The notes beneath the pieces are model-generated. The model worked only from the letters and a program-made list of their open reading frames with translations. It was not told the origin of the DNA and did no database searches. The position numbers and the translations under genes are program-made. Positions 8,145 to 16,470 of a DNA stretch of 64,000 nucleotides are shown one piece after another (position 1 is the first letter of the stretch; the number at the start of each line of letters is the position of its first letter). Where the stretch lies: the NCBI GenBank assembly GCA_000701625.1, contig JNJK01000006.1, forward strand, positions 124,001 through 188,000, written 5' to 3'. This stretch comes from Lachnospiraceae bacterium MC2017 (GTDB taxonomy: Bacteria; Bacillota; Clostridia; Lachnospirales; Lachnospiraceae).

Positions 8145-8195
8145 AATACACAGTCAAAAAGCACATAATTTGTGTAGATTATAAGCGCCAGATTG

Positions 8196-8231
8196 CTTGA
8201 TATAAGATCCGCGTAGAGTGATATATACATC
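8196..8231 (+). promoter_or_regulatory. Repeated promoter-like element, copy 3
   Basis: TTGATA at 8197-8202, 17 bases, GATATA at 8220-8225, with GTAGAGTGAT in the 3' half. It ends 36 bases before ATG 8267, the same distance as copy 1. Confidence 0.65.
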
Positions 8232-8266
8232 AACAAAAAACACACACCGAAACGGAGGAAAGCAAA

Positions 8267-8509
8267 ATGGCAAAGGTAAAGGTAGACTTCAGACAGGTTG
8301 AGGAACTCATCGACAAGGAAATCGAGGAACTTGAAAAAGAATACGACTTAGACGACAGGGACATAGCAGAAATCAGGAAAGAGATTTACACAGCAAACGG
8401 CTGGTACGGAGATCCTTTCAAGGAAGAAGAGGAAGAGGAGGAAGACGAAACCTACTACCCGAAAGAAACGCTTGCAAGCCTGGGATTCACCTGCTGGGAT
8501 TTCCTTTAA
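8267..8509 (+). CDS. Small acidic hypothetical protein
   Basis: An 80-residue, strongly acidic protein with a run of glutamates near residue 53 and a helical N-terminal half (ELIDKEIEELEKEYDLDD). It has its own copy of the repeated promoter element and a GGAGG site 8 bases before ATG. I recognise no family. The last gene of the accessory cassette, it precedes a hairpin and a convergent gene. Confidence 0.6.
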   Translation: MAKVKVDFRQVEELIDKEIEELEKEYDLDDRDIAEIRKEIYTANGWYGDPFKEEEEEEEDETYYPKETLASLGFTCWDFL

Positions 8510-8516
8510 GAAAGGA

Positions 8517-8534
8517 GGGGAGGGAAACCTCCCC
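8517..8534. terminator. GC-rich hairpin between convergent genes
   Basis: GGGGAGG and CCTCCCC form a perfect 7-bp stem with a GAAA tetraloop. It separates the convergent genes at 8267 and 8555 and could end transcription in both directions, although no strong T-tract follows on the plus strand. Confidence 0.5.
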
Positions 8535-8554
8535 ATTAAAAGGTCTCATGAGCA

Positions 8555-8836
8555 TTAATCATAGCCGAGTTTCCATTGCATGTTGTTTGGAAAGAAGTAA
8601 AGCCTTACGAATTTTTTATAACCTAAAACGTCAATTTTGCATTCGAATATAGAAGTATCCTTTGTAACGTAAAGCCCGTCTTTAGTATTGTAAGCACCAG
8701 TAATATCACTGAGACGGTAGTTCTTTATAGTGAAACGCTGGTAGACACCATCCTCGTCAAGTATCTGAAACTTGATGGGGATGATTGTTCCATCAGATTT
8801 ATGCTCGCAAATTACATCAACTTTATTTATAACCAT
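8555..8836 (-). CDS. Small uncharacterised protein, phage cargo
   Basis: A 93-residue protein encoded against the phage operons. ATG at 8836 is chosen because GGAG lies 8 bases upstream on the minus strand. The sequence has a beta-rich look with the pattern IPIKFQILDEDGVYQRFTI, resembling a common family of roughly 80-90 residue Firmicutes proteins of unknown function. A promoter with a perfect TATAAT precedes it. Own promoter plus opposite strand between structural operons is the usual sign of a moron expressed from the prophage. Confidence 0.6.
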   Translation of the reverse strand: MVINKVDVICEHKSDGTIIPIKFQILDEDGVYQRFTIKNYRLSDITGAYNTKDGLYVTKDTSIFECKIDVLGYKKFVRLYFFPNNMQWKLGYD

Positions 8837-8873
8837 AATAAAAACTCCAAACACTAGTTCTAGAAACAAAATT

Positions 8874-8902
8874 ATTATAACTCGAATAAATGTTTGCGTA
8901 AA
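8874..8902 (-). promoter_or_regulatory. Promoter of the minus-strand cargo gene
   Basis: Read on the minus strand: -35 TTTACG (8897-8902), 17-base spacer, -10 TATAAT (8874-8879). Transcription would start about 30 bases before the gene at 8836. Confidence 0.6.
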
Positions 8903-9035
8903 GGGTAGATATAAATGTGTTTCAAAATGTGCAAACCTAAGGAGAATCGTCGATGTTCTCCTTTACGTTTGTCGTGGTGTATATGAAAAGAAAACGTATA
9001 TTTGATAAAGGAACAAAAACAAGGAGGTAAGAGTC

Positions 9036-9395
9036 ATGCATTTAAATGAGAATACTGAACATTCATCAAATCAGATACGAACAGTGGCTGATTTAGTATT
9101 AGGGTGGGGAATATTCATATCGATTATTTCAGCGATTGCCATTTTTATTGTGATGTATACGACAATCAAAAATATGGTCGTGACGATAATTGCTGCTTGC
9201 ATTTCCTTACTCATAATATTTTTTGGTAATTATGTCGTGTATGTATTTATATCTTCTTACGCAACTTTTATCGAAAACTCAGATCGAACTGAAGTTATTG
9301 AGGCTCTTGACCGGGTGTGTGATGCGATCAGGGGAGTAGATAATACAATTGATTCTACAGCAAATGATGACACACAAGAAGATGATGCTGAATGA
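9036..9395 (+). CDS. Small membrane protein
   Basis: A 119-residue protein with two hydrophobic segments (about residues 20-43, GWGIFISIISAIAIFIVMY, and 50-75) and an acidic C-terminus ending DDTQEDDAE. GGAGG lies upstream of ATG 9036. It stands alone, flanked by the divergent cargo gene and by a terminator at 9405. No family is recognised. Membrane location is inferred from hydrophobicity; superinfection exclusion would be one possible role for such a phage gene. Confidence 0.55.
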   Translation: MHLNENTEHSSNQIRTVADLVLGWGIFISIISAIAIFIVMYTTIKNMVVTIIAACISLLIIFFGNYVVYVFISSYATFIENSDRTEVIEALDRVCDAIRGVDNTIDSTANDDTQEDDAE

Positions 9396-9406
9396 GATAT
9401 GAAAGG

Positions 9407-9433
9407 GCTGGATCTAGTGGTCCAGCTTTTTTT
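9407..9433 (+). terminator. Terminator after the membrane protein gene
   Basis: GCTGGA (9407-9412) and TCCAGC (9421-9426) form the stem, followed by TTTTTTT. Confidence 0.8.
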
Positions 9434-9457
9434 GTTAGTCAAATAGAAATTTTGGGG

Positions 9458-9484
9458 CAGCCGAGAGGCTGTTTTTTTTTTTTA
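9458..9484 (+). terminator. Terminator-like hairpin before TerS
   Basis: CAGCC, loop GAGA, GGCTG, then a run of about 13 T. It ends only some 18 bases before the TerS start codon. Confidence 0.7.
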
Positions 9485-9501
9485 TTGGGAGAGTGATAAG
9501 A

Positions 9502-9981
9502 ATGGCAACAAGAGGTAGAAAGCCAAAACCTACAGCAGTGAAGGTTTTGGAAGGAAATCCTGGGAAGAGACAATTAAATATTAACGAGATCAAGCCGGCC
9601 CAGGCAAAGCCTCCGAAATGCCCATCATGGCTCGAAGAGGAAGCGAAGGCAGAATGGAAGCGATTAGGTAAGAACCTGTTTGAACTGGGGATTTTAACGG
9701 ATCTTGATGTGGCAGCATTTTCATCTTACTGTCAGGCCTATGCACGATGGAGAGAAGCTGAGGAATTTATCTCACAGCATGGTTCACTGGTAAAAACTCC
9801 GTCTGGATACTGGCAGCAGGTTCCACAGGTTTCGATAGCTCATCAGAACCAGAAAATAATGATGCAGGCGGCTGCCGAGTTTGGATTAACACCTTCTGCA
9901 AGAAGCAGAATTATTGCAGGGGATAGCAAGAAAGCCGAAGTTGATGAGATGGAGTTCCTTCTGCTGAACGGAGGTGCCTGA
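9502..9981 (+). CDS. terS: Phage terminase small subunit, P27 family
   Basis: A 159-residue P27-type terminase small subunit, the DNA-recognition part of the packaging motor. The N-terminus MATRGRKPKPTAVKVLEGNP is characteristic of the family, and residues 45-150 form the helical domain. ATG 9502 is used with GGGAG ten bases upstream; GTG 9493 is in frame but too close to that site. Its stop overlaps the TerL start. It binds the packaging site and hands DNA to TerL. A 15-codon relic of what may be another TerS lies at 3187. Confidence 0.9.
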   Translation: MATRGRKPKPTAVKVLEGNPGKRQLNINEIKPAQAKPPKCPSWLEEEAKAEWKRLGKNLFELGILTDLDVAAFSSYCQAYARWREAEEFISQHGSLVKTPSGYWQQVPQVSIAHQNQKIMMQAAAEFGLTPSARSRIIAGDSKKAEVDEMEFLLLNGGA

Positions 9982-11528
9982 TGTTTGATGAGGCAAAAGC
10001 TCAGCGGGCCATAAAGTTTATTCAGAATTTGAAGCATACAAAGGGACGCTGGCATGGTAAGAATTTTGATCTCCTTCCCTGGCAGGAAGAAATAATCCGG
10101 ACGATTTTTGGAACTGTAAAAGAAAATGGTTATCGTCAGTACAATACCTGCTATTGTGAAATCCCGAAGAAGAACGGGAAAAGCGAGATAGCAGCTGCGA
10201 TTGCGTTATTTTTAACCTGTGGAGATATGGAGTGGGCAGCAGAAGTGTATGGCTGCGCAAGTGATCGTCAGCAGGCCAGCATCGTATTTGACGTTGCAGT
10301 CGATATGGTTGACCAGTGCCCAGCGCTTAAGAAAAGAATAAAGCCGATCATGTCGGTAAAACGACTGGTGTATCAGCCAACAAATTCATATTACCAGGTG
10401 CTGTCGGCGGAGGCTTATACAAAGCATGGTCTGAACGTTCATGGAGTTATCTTTGATGAGCTGCATTCGCAGCCGACACGAGAGCTATTTGACGTAATGA
10501 CGAAGGGCTCCGGTGATGCGCGTACCCAGCCTTTATACTTTCTAATCACGACTGCAGGTACAGATAGAAATTCGATCTGTTATGAGCAGCATCAGAAAGC
10601 GGAGGATATCCTTGCAGGAAGGAAAAATGATCCAACGTTCTATCCTGTTATATACGGACTTCCGGATGATGCAGACTGGGGAGATGAGAAGAACTGGTAT
10701 ATAGCGAATCCTTCTCTGGGGGAGACCATTGATATTGAAAAGGTCAGAAATGCATACCAGTCTGCGAAGGAAAATCCTGCGGAAGAGAACCTGTTTCGTC
10801 AGCTCCGATTAAACCAGTGGGTTAAGCAAAGTTGTAGGTGGATGCCTATGGACCGTTGGGACGAGTGTGCTTTTGCTGTAGATCCGGAAGAGCTAGTTGG
10901 ACGAGAGTGCTATGGAGGACTCGATTTATCATCTACATCGGATATAACAGCTTTTGTTCTGGTGTTCCCGCCTCGGACAGAGGATGAGAAATACATCGTA
11001 ATGCCATTTTGCTGGATACCGGAGGACAACATGAAGCTTAGAATTCGAAGGGATCATGTTCCGTATGATACCTGGGCTAAGACTGGAGACCTCCAGACAA
11101 CGGAGGGAAATGTAATACACTACGGTTTCATTGAGAAATTTATAGATGATCTTGGTAAGAAATATCATATCCTAGAGATCGCTTTTGACCGGTGGGGTGC
11201 AACGCAGATGGTTCAGGATTTGGAGGACCTGGGATTTACAGTAATACCTTTTGGTCAGGGTTATAAGGATATGTCGCCTCCAACAAAGGAGCTTATGAAG
11301 CTAGTTCTTGAAGGAAGGATAGCGCATGGCGGGCATCCGGTACTTCGATGGATGATGGATAACGTCTTTGTTAGACAGGATCCTGCTGGAAACATAAAAA
11401 TGGATAAAGAGAAAAGTACAGAAAAGATCGATGCAGCAGTAGCTCTGGTTATGGCTCTTGATAGGGCGATTAGAAACATGGGCTCTACTGAGAGCGTTTA
11501 TGATAGCCGGGGGCTGATCGTTTTTTAA
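9981..11528 (+). CDS. terL: Phage terminase large subunit
   Basis: A 515-residue packaging ATPase-nuclease. The N-terminal ATPase shows a Walker A-like IPKKNGKS at 61-68 and Walker B VIFDE at 156-160 with the following H. The C-terminal RNase H-like nuclease begins near GLDLSSTSDIT (about 311-321). It translocates DNA into the prohead and cuts it. Its ATG overlaps the TerS stop by one base, so the pair is translationally coupled. Length is normal for the family. Confidence 0.95.
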   Translation: MFDEAKAQRAIKFIQNLKHTKGRWHGKNFDLLPWQEEIIRTIFGTVKENGYRQYNTCYCEIPKKNGKSEIAAAIALFLTCGDMEWAAEVYGCASDRQQASIVFDVAVDMVDQCPALKKRIKPIMSVKRLVYQPTNSYYQVLSAEAYTKHGLNVHGVIFDELHSQPTRELFDVMTKGSGDARTQPLYFLITTAGTDRNSICYEQHQKAEDILAGRKNDPTFYPVIYGLPDDADWGDEKNWYIANPSLGETIDIEKVRNAYQSAKENPAEENLFRQLRLNQWVKQSCRWMPMDRWDECAFAVDPEELVGRECYGGLDLSSTSDITAFVLVFPPRTEDEKYIVMPFCWIPEDNMKLRIRRDHVPYDTWAKTGDLQTTEGNVIHYGFIEKFIDDLGKKYHILEIAFDRWGATQMVQDLEDLGFTVIPFGQGYKDMSPPTKELMKLVLEGRIAHGGHPVLRWMMDNVFVRQDPAGNIKMDKEKSTEKIDAAVALVMALDRAIRNMGSTESVYDSRGLIVF

Positions 11529-11560
11529 AGGTACTTGTACTTTTTGTAATCAGCGTGCTT

Positions 11561-11917
11561 TTATGCAACATCTATGCAATCATCTGCGCAGTCTTCAGTT
11601 GGATAGCGATCGGCATACTTCTTTACAAGTTTCTCAAAGAAGCTATCCTTTCGACCGTAAAGGAAATTACGCTTTTTTGTGATGTAGTCATCGTTGTCGA
11701 CGATTGCAAGAACGGCATCGAGAACTGTTCCGAATGCATAGAAGAGTTTGTACCTATTATCGGATTTCATGTAAAGAGCGCAGCCATCTATGCGTTTATC
11801 AATTAGCCATAAGGTTCTTGTTCTCTTTGAGATGAGCTCAAAACGATGAGTGCCATCCTTGACAGTTTTAAAACAGGGCATAGTTAATAATTCATAATCA
11901 GTTTCTGTAAAGTACAT
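11561..11917 (-). CDS. Uncharacterised cargo protein, minus strand
   Basis: A 118-residue cytoplasmic protein running against the phage operon between TerL and portal. AGGAG 7 bases upstream supports ATG 11917. It has no recognised motif; a hydrophobic stretch near GTVLDAVLAIV and a cysteine-containing acidic tail (EDCADDCIDVA) are visible. A strong promoter lies about 150 bases upstream, so it probably has a long leader and is expressed from the prophage independently of lytic genes. Confidence 0.6.
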   Translation of the reverse strand: MYFTETDYELLTMPCFKTVKDGTHRFELISKRTRTLWLIDKRIDGCALYMKSDNRYKLFYAFGTVLDAVLAIVDNDDYITKKRNFLYGRKDSFFEKLVKKYADRYPTEDCADDCIDVA

Positions 11918-12064
11918 AATTTGACTCCTAAAAAGTAGTGCTTTTCGTAAAAACGTAGTACGAAAAAATTTGTAGATACACGTTGGAAAACTTGCCAGAG
12001 AGTGGCTTGATTTGAGTTTTCGAATAGCTTTGATTTAGCTCCAGACGGGCTAAAGACAACGGAT

Positions 12065-12093
12065 ATACTATGATGAATGATTCGATAAGTCAA
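12065..12093 (-). promoter_or_regulatory. Promoter of the minus-strand cargo gene at 11917
   Basis: On the minus strand: -35 TTGACT (12088-12093), exact 17-base spacer, -10 TAGTAT (12065-12070). The predicted leader to the start codon is about 140 bases. Confidence 0.65.
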
Positions 12094-12124
12094 TAGGCAT
12101 ATTGTTTTTTAGAAGATACATGGT

Positions 12125-12148
12125 GCGCCTTAAAGGGGCGCTTTTTTT
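12125..12148 (+). terminator. Terminator-like hairpin before portal
   Basis: GCGCC (12125-12129) pairs with GGCGC (12137-12141), extended by G-U pairs, and is followed by seven T. It lies about 30 bases before the portal gene. Confidence 0.7.
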
Positions 12149-12180
12149 GACCCTAAATTTAGGAGAAAGCAGGTGAAAAT

Positions 12181-13509
12181 ATGGGAATTTTAAGTGGAAT
12201 ATTCAGGCAAAGGGATGCTCCAAAAAATATGACAGCTGGAAGTGCGTATAGCTTTTTCCTTGGTCAGAGTGCAGCAGGAAAGAGAGTTAATGAGAGAACT
12301 GCAATGCAGACCTCTGCGGTGTATGCGTGTGTGAGGGTAATAGCGGAGTCAGTTGCGAGCCTTCCGCTCCATCTTTATCGACTTGATGGTGTGGGTGGTA
12401 AGGAAAAGGCAATGGATCATCCGTTGTATTACCTGCTACATAATGAACCAAATATCGAAATGACTGCATATTCATTTTTCGAAGCAGCACTTACGCATTT
12501 GCTACTTTGGGGAAATTTTTATGCTCAGATTATCCGTAACGGTATGGGAGACGTGGTTGGTATCTACCCGCTTATGCCAGATCGGATGAATGTTGATCGT
12601 GACGAAAAGGGCCAGCTTTATTACGAATACACAGTAAGTAAAGACGATGCTCCAACGAATAAGGGATCGTCAGTGATCTTAAGCCCGGAGGAGGTTCTTC
12701 ACGTTCCGGGGCTTTCATTTGATGGTCTGGTTGGATATTCGCCAATCGCTATGGCGAAGAACGCAATCGGTCTTGGTATTGCTGCAGAGGAGTATGGTAG
12801 CCGTTTCTATGCAAACGGAGCAGCACCAAGTGGAGTGCTGGAGCATCCGGGAACACTTAAGGACCCGTCGAAGGTAAGAGAAAGTTGGAATGAGACCTTC
12901 GGAGGATCATCAAACTCACATAAGGTTGCTGTTCTTGAAGAGGGCATGAAATACACGCCTATATCTATAAATCCGAGTGAAGCGCAGTTCCTTGATACGA
13001 GGAAGTTTCAGGTAACAGAGATTTGCCGGATTTTCAGGGTTCCGCCTCACATGGTTGCTGATCTTGATAGATCGACATTTTCAAATATAGAGCAGCAGTC
13101 ACTTGAGTATGTCATGTACACCTTAAGGCCCTGGCTCACAAGGTTAGAGCAGTCAATGACAAGGAAACTCCTAAGAGAGGATGAAAGAAAGGCATACATA
13201 ATCAAGTTCAACGTTGACGGATTACTCCGTGGTGATTATCAGAGCAGGATGCAGGGCTATGCAATAGCGAGGCAGAATGGTTGGATGTCAGCTAACGATA
13301 TTCGTGAGCTTGAGAACCTCGACATGATACCGGAGGAGCTTGGAGGTGATCTCTATCTCATAAACGGAAACATGACAAAACTAGAGGATGCAGGAGCTTT
13401 TGCATCCGGGAAGGAAAATAAAGATGAAGAAGTTCTGGAACTGGAAGAACAGAAAGGTTCTGAACCAGGAAACAGGGGCAGAGGAGGCAGAAAGAACACT
13501 CTGCCTTAA
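12181..13509 (+). CDS. Phage portal protein, HK97 type
   Basis: A 442-residue portal protein of the HK97/Phage_portal family, which forms the dodecameric ring through which DNA enters and leaves the capsid. Typical features are the N-terminal AMQTSAVYACVRVIAESVAS segment, the central YSPIAMAKNAI stretch and QVTEICRIFRVPPHMV. The C-terminal 40 residues are polar and overlap the start of the protease gene by 86 bases, a common arrangement for portal and protease. Length is normal. Confidence 0.95.
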   Translation: MGILSGIFRQRDAPKNMTAGSAYSFFLGQSAAGKRVNERTAMQTSAVYACVRVIAESVASLPLHLYRLDGVGGKEKAMDHPLYYLLHNEPNIEMTAYSFFEAALTHLLLWGNFYAQIIRNGMGDVVGIYPLMPDRMNVDRDEKGQLYYEYTVSKDDAPTNKGSSVILSPEEVLHVPGLSFDGLVGYSPIAMAKNAIGLGIAAEEYGSRFYANGAAPSGVLEHPGTLKDPSKVRESWNETFGGSSNSHKVAVLEEGMKYTPISINPSEAQFLDTRKFQVTEICRIFRVPPHMVADLDRSTFSNIEQQSLEYVMYTLRPWLTRLEQSMTRKLLREDERKAYIIKFNVDGLLRGDYQSRMQGYAIARQNGWMSANDIRELENLDMIPEELGGDLYLINGNMTKLEDAGAFASGKENKDEEVLELEEQKGSEPGNRGRGGRKNTLP

Positions 13510-14224
13510 CGGTACGATAGCGGAGGAATCATGGTTTGATGATGACGTTACACCGAAGCTATTCAAGGATGAGCTGGAATCAGGAGGCGGGAATATCACG
13601 GTTCTCATAAATAGCCCTGGTGGTGATTGCATTGCGGCAGCGCAGATCTACAACATGCTCTCATCGTACAACGGCAAAGTTACGGTCAAGATCGATGGTA
13701 TTGCAGCATCGGCAGCAAGCGTTATTGCAATGGCTGGTGATGAAGTTCTGGTGAGTCCGGTATCAATGATTATGATTCATAATCCGGCAACGGTGGCATT
13801 CGGAGATCATACAGATATGCAGAAAGCTATCGATATGCTGGACGGTGTAAAGAATTCAATCATTAATGCGTATGTTGCAAAGACCGGCATGTCTAGAGCA
13901 AAGTTATCGCATCTTATGGATGAAGAAACCTGGATGGACGCAACGAAGGCTGTGGAGCTTGGTTTTGCGGATGACATTGTAAAAAGAAAAACTGAAGAAA
14001 GTGAAGATGAAAGCACTGAAACGGAAGTAACAGATAATTCCGCTCCAGTGCTTTTTTCACGCCATCGTTCAGAGATGGTGCTGCAGAACAGGCTGGAAGA
14101 GCACTACGGCAAAAAGAAGCCTTTTGTGAAGCCTGAGCTTGCAGAGATAGAGCCGCCAGTAAACGTAGGGCGTAGTGCTGATGAAATCAGGTCGCGCTTA
14201 AACATCATGAAGAGATTTATTTGA
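13424..14224 (+). CDS. ClpP-like prohead maturation protease
   Basis: A 266-residue capsid-maturation protease of the ClpP/S14 fold. The first beta strands end in INSPGGDC, the nucleophile lies in the segment GIAASAASVIAMAGDE (Ser followed by AS) and the catalytic His is in SMIMIHNP. The start is ATG 13424, with AGGA upstream, inside the portal gene. It should remove the N-terminal delta domain of the capsid protein encoded next. The C-terminal 60 residues beyond the fold are acidic, then basic. Confidence 0.92.
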   Translation: MKKFWNWKNRKVLNQETGAEEAERTLCLNGTIAEESWFDDDVTPKLFKDELESGGGNITVLINSPGGDCIAAAQIYNMLSSYNGKVTVKIDGIAASAASVIAMAGDEVLVSPVSMIMIHNPATVAFGDHTDMQKAIDMLDGVKNSIINAYVAKTGMSRAKLSHLMDEETWMDATKAVELGFADDIVKRKTEESEDESTETEVTDNSAPVLFSRHRSEMVLQNRLEEHYGKKKPFVKPELAEIEPPVNVGRSADEIRSRLNIMKRFI

Positions 14225-14236
14225 GGAGGTCACAAG

Positions 14237-15421
14237 ATGACAGTTAAGGAACTTATTGAAAAGAGAGCAAAGGTCTGGGAAGCAGCTAAGAATTTCGTTG
14301 ATACCCATGAGGATAATAACGGTAACCTTTCTGCTGAAGACAGCGCTACATATGAGCGTATGGAGAATGAAATCAATGAACTCACAAACTCCATTGAAAG
14401 ACAGCAGAGAGCGGAGAGAATCGAGCAGGAGCTTTCAAAGCCTGTGAATACTCCGATTAAGGCAAGACCTGCTGCGGGTAATGATACGGAGGAGAAGAAG
14501 GGTAGAGCATCTGATGAGTATAAGAAGGCGATGCTCAATGCAATGCGTTCAAACTTCAGACAGATTTCTGACGTGCTGCAGGAAGGTGTAGATTCTGACG
14601 GTGGTTATCTTGTACCGGAAGAATACGACAAGAGACTCATTGATGTACTTGAGGAAGAGAACATCATGAGAGGTCTTGCAACAAAGATCACTACATCTGG
14701 TCAGCATAAGATCAATATCGCAGCAACAAAGCCGGCTGCTGCATGGATTGAGGAGAAGGGCGAGCTTACCTTCGGTGATGCAACCTTCGATCAGATCTTC
14801 ATGGATGCGTATAAGCTGCATGTAGCTATCAAGGTTACAGAGGAGCTTCTTTACGATAGCGCATTCAATCTGGAGAGTTACATCATCACTCAGTTTGGAC
14901 GTGCACTTGGTAATGCTGAGGAAGATGCATTCCTGAATGGTGATGGTAAGGGTAAGCCGGTAGGTATCTTTGCTAAGACTGGTGGGGGTCATGTACTTTC
15001 AACACTCAGCGCAGCACTTAAGGCAGACGATATGCTGGATCTTGTGTATGGCCTGAAGAGACCGTACAGAAAGAAGGCATCATTCATCATGAACGATGCG
15101 ACTCTTGCAATCATCAGAAAGCTCAAGGATAACAATGGAGCTTATATCTGGCAGCCTTCATATCAGGCAGGTGAGCCGGACAGAGTGCTTGGATATACAG
15201 TGCATACTTCTGCATTCGCACCGACTGATGCGATTTCATTCGGTGATTACAGTTATTACAACATCGGTGATCGCGGAACCCGCTCATTTGCTGAGCTTAG
15301 AGAACTTTTTGCTGGCAATGGCATGATTGGTTACGTCGCTAAGGAACGTGTCGATGGAAAGCTCATTCTTCCGGAGGCGATCCAGATCATGAAGATGAAG
15401 GCAGATAAGACAGCAGGCTGA
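14237..15421 (+). CDS. Major capsid protein, HK97 fold
   Basis: A 394-residue HK97-type major capsid protein. Residues 1-105 form a charged coiled-coil scaffolding (delta) domain; the mature domain begins around the RQISDVLQEGVDSDGGYLVP segment. Later elements include the E-loop region and the A-domain motif GDYSYYNIGDRG. No separate scaffold gene is present, as expected when the delta domain does that job. RBS GAGGAGG lies just before ATG. Confidence 0.95.
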   Translation: MTVKELIEKRAKVWEAAKNFVDTHEDNNGNLSAEDSATYERMENEINELTNSIERQQRAERIEQELSKPVNTPIKARPAAGNDTEEKKGRASDEYKKAMLNAMRSNFRQISDVLQEGVDSDGGYLVPEEYDKRLIDVLEEENIMRGLATKITTSGQHKINIAATKPAAAWIEEKGELTFGDATFDQIFMDAYKLHVAIKVTEELLYDSAFNLESYIITQFGRALGNAEEDAFLNGDGKGKPVGIFAKTGGGHVLSTLSAALKADDMLDLVYGLKRPYRKKASFIMNDATLAIIRKLKDNNGAYIWQPSYQAGEPDRVLGYTVHTSAFAPTDAISFGDYSYYNIGDRGTRSFAELRELFAGNGMIGYVAKERVDGKLILPEAIQIMKMKADKTAG

Positions 15422-15444
15422 GAAAGCAGAAAGGAGCCGGATAG

Positions 15445-15711
15445 ATGGCAGTGACACTGGAGGAAATGAAAAACTACCTGCGCATTGACCAGGACGAGGA
15501 TGATTCGCTTATTGAAAACCTTATATCCGGCTCTGAAAAGCTCTGTAAGGATATCTTGAGAGAAGACGATCCGGATGAGGACAGTATTTTCAGGACGGCA
15601 GTTCTTTATGCTGTGGCATATCTTTATGAACACCGGGAAGAAGCCAATCATACGGAACTCATGAGGACGCTCAGAGACCTGCTTTCGACAGGAAGAAAGG
15701 CGGTGTTCTGA
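15445..15711 (+). CDS. Head-tail connector protein (gp6-like)
   Basis: An 88-residue protein of the phage gp6/YqbG-like connector family: MAVTLEEMKNYLRIDQDEDD at the N-terminus and an all-helical body with AYLYEHREE. It attaches under the portal ring as the first head-completion protein. It follows the capsid gene by 23 bases and its stop overlaps the start of the next gene. Confidence 0.88.
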   Translation: MAVTLEEMKNYLRIDQDEDDSLIENLISGSEKLCKDILREDDPDEDSIFRTAVLYAVAYLYEHREEANHTELMRTLRDLLSTGRKAVF

Positions 15712-16079
15712 TGAAGCCAGTTAATATTGGACGTATGGGACAAAGGATCGAGTTTTGCCGTATGGAGGAAACGGAGGATGCAATGGGGCAGACCATTGTG
15801 TCTCCGGTACCTTTCCTTAAAGTGTGGGCTGATATCAGTGAGAAGAACGGGGCTGAGCGAAGTGTTGCTGACAAACTCAGAGCCGAGAACTATTTCAAGA
15901 TAACGGTCAGATATATAGAAGGCATTACAACAGATATGTTGGTGCTTTGGAAAGGGCGGTTACTTGAGATTAAGTCAGCTATAAACCTTTACGAAAGGAA
16001 TAAAGTTCTGGAACTTGAATGTACAGAGTATCCGGAGAAGGAGGATAGCGATGGACGAGATGACAGTAACGGGGCTTGA
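15711..16079 (+). CDS. Head closure / head-tail joining protein
   Basis: A 122-residue protein of the SPP1 gp16/Phage_H_T_join family. The beta-barrel pattern RIEFCRMEETEDAMGQ, VWADISEKNG and ILEIKSAINL is typical. It forms the stopper ring that retains packaged DNA until ejection. Its ATG overlaps the previous stop, and its own end overlaps the next gene by 29 bases. Confidence 0.88.
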   Translation: MKPVNIGRMGQRIEFCRMEETEDAMGQTIVSPVPFLKVWADISEKNGAERSVADKLRAENYFKITVRYIEGITTDMLVLWKGRLLEIKSAINLYERNKVLELECTEYPEKEDSDGRDDSNGA

Positions 16080-16470
16080 CGAGCTTAAGGGTGAGCTGGA
16101 ACTTGCTGTTCATAAGTATCCGGATATGGCAGAAATATCCCTTAAAAAGATGGGAAATCGCCTGAAAAGAGAAGTCATAAAGCAGACGAGAGCGGTTGTA
16201 AAAGAACATAGTAAAAAGCTAGTGAAAGGTTATAAGGTTGGCCGTGTTCAGGGCTATGGAATGGGGATGTATGTTGAGTTTGCAGGAACAGCGCCGCATT
16301 TCCATCTGGTGGAAAACGGTCATAGACTTATTGGCCCCAATGGTGAAGACAAAGGATATGTTCAAGGAAAGCATATGGTAGCTACAGTTGCAGCATCGTA
16401 TGACTCGACCATGGGTGTAGAACTCGAAAAGATGACAGATACGATACTTAGGATGTGCAGTATTTCATGA
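16051..16470 (+). CDS. HK97 gp10-like tail component
   Basis: A 139-residue protein of the HK97 gp10/minor tail protein family, with a central AEFAGTAPHFHLVENGHR-like stretch (the HLVENGH motif is characteristic). ATG 16051 is set by GAGGA upstream. It belongs to the neck, between the head closure ring and the tail terminator. The next gene starts inside its stop codon. Confidence 0.85.
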   Translation: MDEMTVTGLDELKGELELAVHKYPDMAEISLKKMGNRLKREVIKQTRAVVKEHSKKLVKGYKVGRVQGYGMGMYVEFAGTAPHFHLVENGHRLIGPNGEDKGYVQGKHMVATVAASYDSTMGVELEKMTDTILRMCSIS

